From the NCBI GenBank assembly GCA_037577475.1, contig CM075197.1:21420150-21484149 (forward strand): DNA of 64,000 bases, read 5' to 3'. Below the pieces are notes generated by a model. It did not search any database. It worked only from the letters and a program-made list of their open reading frames with translations, and was not told where the DNA came from. The first letter of the stretch is position 1; every line of letters starts with the position of its first letter. This document shows positions 63,566 through 64,000 of this stretch, piece after piece. Made by a program: the position numbers and the translations under genes. Source of the stretch: Chaunax sp. Z400. Taxonomy: Eukaryota; Chordata; Actinopteri; Lophiiformes; Chaunacidae.

Positions 63566-64000
63566 ACATAAAGTGGGCGATCTTTGCCTCAACCCAATGG
63601 AAGAGTTTGAAGTTTTCCTCTTGAGATCTTGCCATAGGCTTTGGGGAAGTCTATAAAGCAACATAGAGTTGAACCGTCTATGTGACAAAATATTGCATTA
63701 CACACATAAGTGCTGCTTCTTCAGTGTTATGCTCCCACAGGAAGGCTGATACAAGGCCAGGCTTACCAGGCTTATCACACTTATCCCCTGATAATTATCA
63801 CGATCAAGGCCGTAACCTTTCTTGAATGATATGATCTATGTAGCACGGGCTCGGCTCACTGGATAACCGGTCACAAAGATGATGTGAATAAAATATGTCA
63901 CCAACAAACTCTGTTCCGCTGCCATGAGACGAGAGGCTTTGTTGTTTCTGGAGCTTACACTTTTCATTTGCTCAAAAGTACACTTGAGGTTAATTAGACT

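Overview
This window is vertebrate nuclear DNA, almost certainly from a ray-finned (percomorph-like) teleost. It is AT-rich, has split genes with short GT-AG introns, carries long (TA)n, (CA)n and tetranucleotide microsatellites, and holds tRNA-derived SINEs and Tc1 and LINE remnants of the kinds common in fish genomes. There is no operon, CRISPR array or phage.

Two protein genes are supported, both on the minus strand. (1) gpr146: a single-exon coding region at 7280-8281 for a 333-residue class A orphan GPCR. A splice acceptor lies at 8322-8323 just upstream. A CpG-rich block with a CCAAT box and an E-box at about 13.30-13.63 kb is the best candidate for its promoter and non-coding first exon. 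(2) baiap3: I could assemble 33 phase-consistent coding exons from 62108 down to the stop at 46759, giving 1165 residues. The product is a Munc13-family protein laid out as N-terminal helical segment, C2A, MUN region with MHD1 and MHD2, C2B and a short charged C-terminus. Only the extreme N-terminus, with the start codon, is missing.

Layout: 1-6.6 kb non-coding with a Tc1 transposase relic; 6.67-13.6 kb gpr146 and its upstream intron, which holds two SINEs; 13.6-46.7 kb a 33-kb stretch with no recognisable exon but many repeat copies (SINEs, LINE 3' ends, a dispersed palindromic-ended repeat, microsatellites); 46.76-62.1 kb baiap3; 62.1-64 kb upstream sequence with a long (TA)n tract that contains a foldback element, a short tandem duplication and a LINE/SINE-type tail.

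The two genes are not known to work together. GPR146 is linked to sterol and ERK signalling, and BAIAP3 to dense-core vesicle and endosome-Golgi traffic. Their proximity probably reflects old chromosome linkage: the human orthologues are at 7p22.3 and 16p13.3, and these segments are joined in other vertebrates. I found no undescribed biological system. The most useful observations are the full exon model, unusual splice-site contexts (a GATA/GACA microsatellite starting 4 bases into an intron, and two weak 5' splice sites forced by phase), SINE copies with intact target-site duplications, and a hairpin element inside a (TA)n tract.
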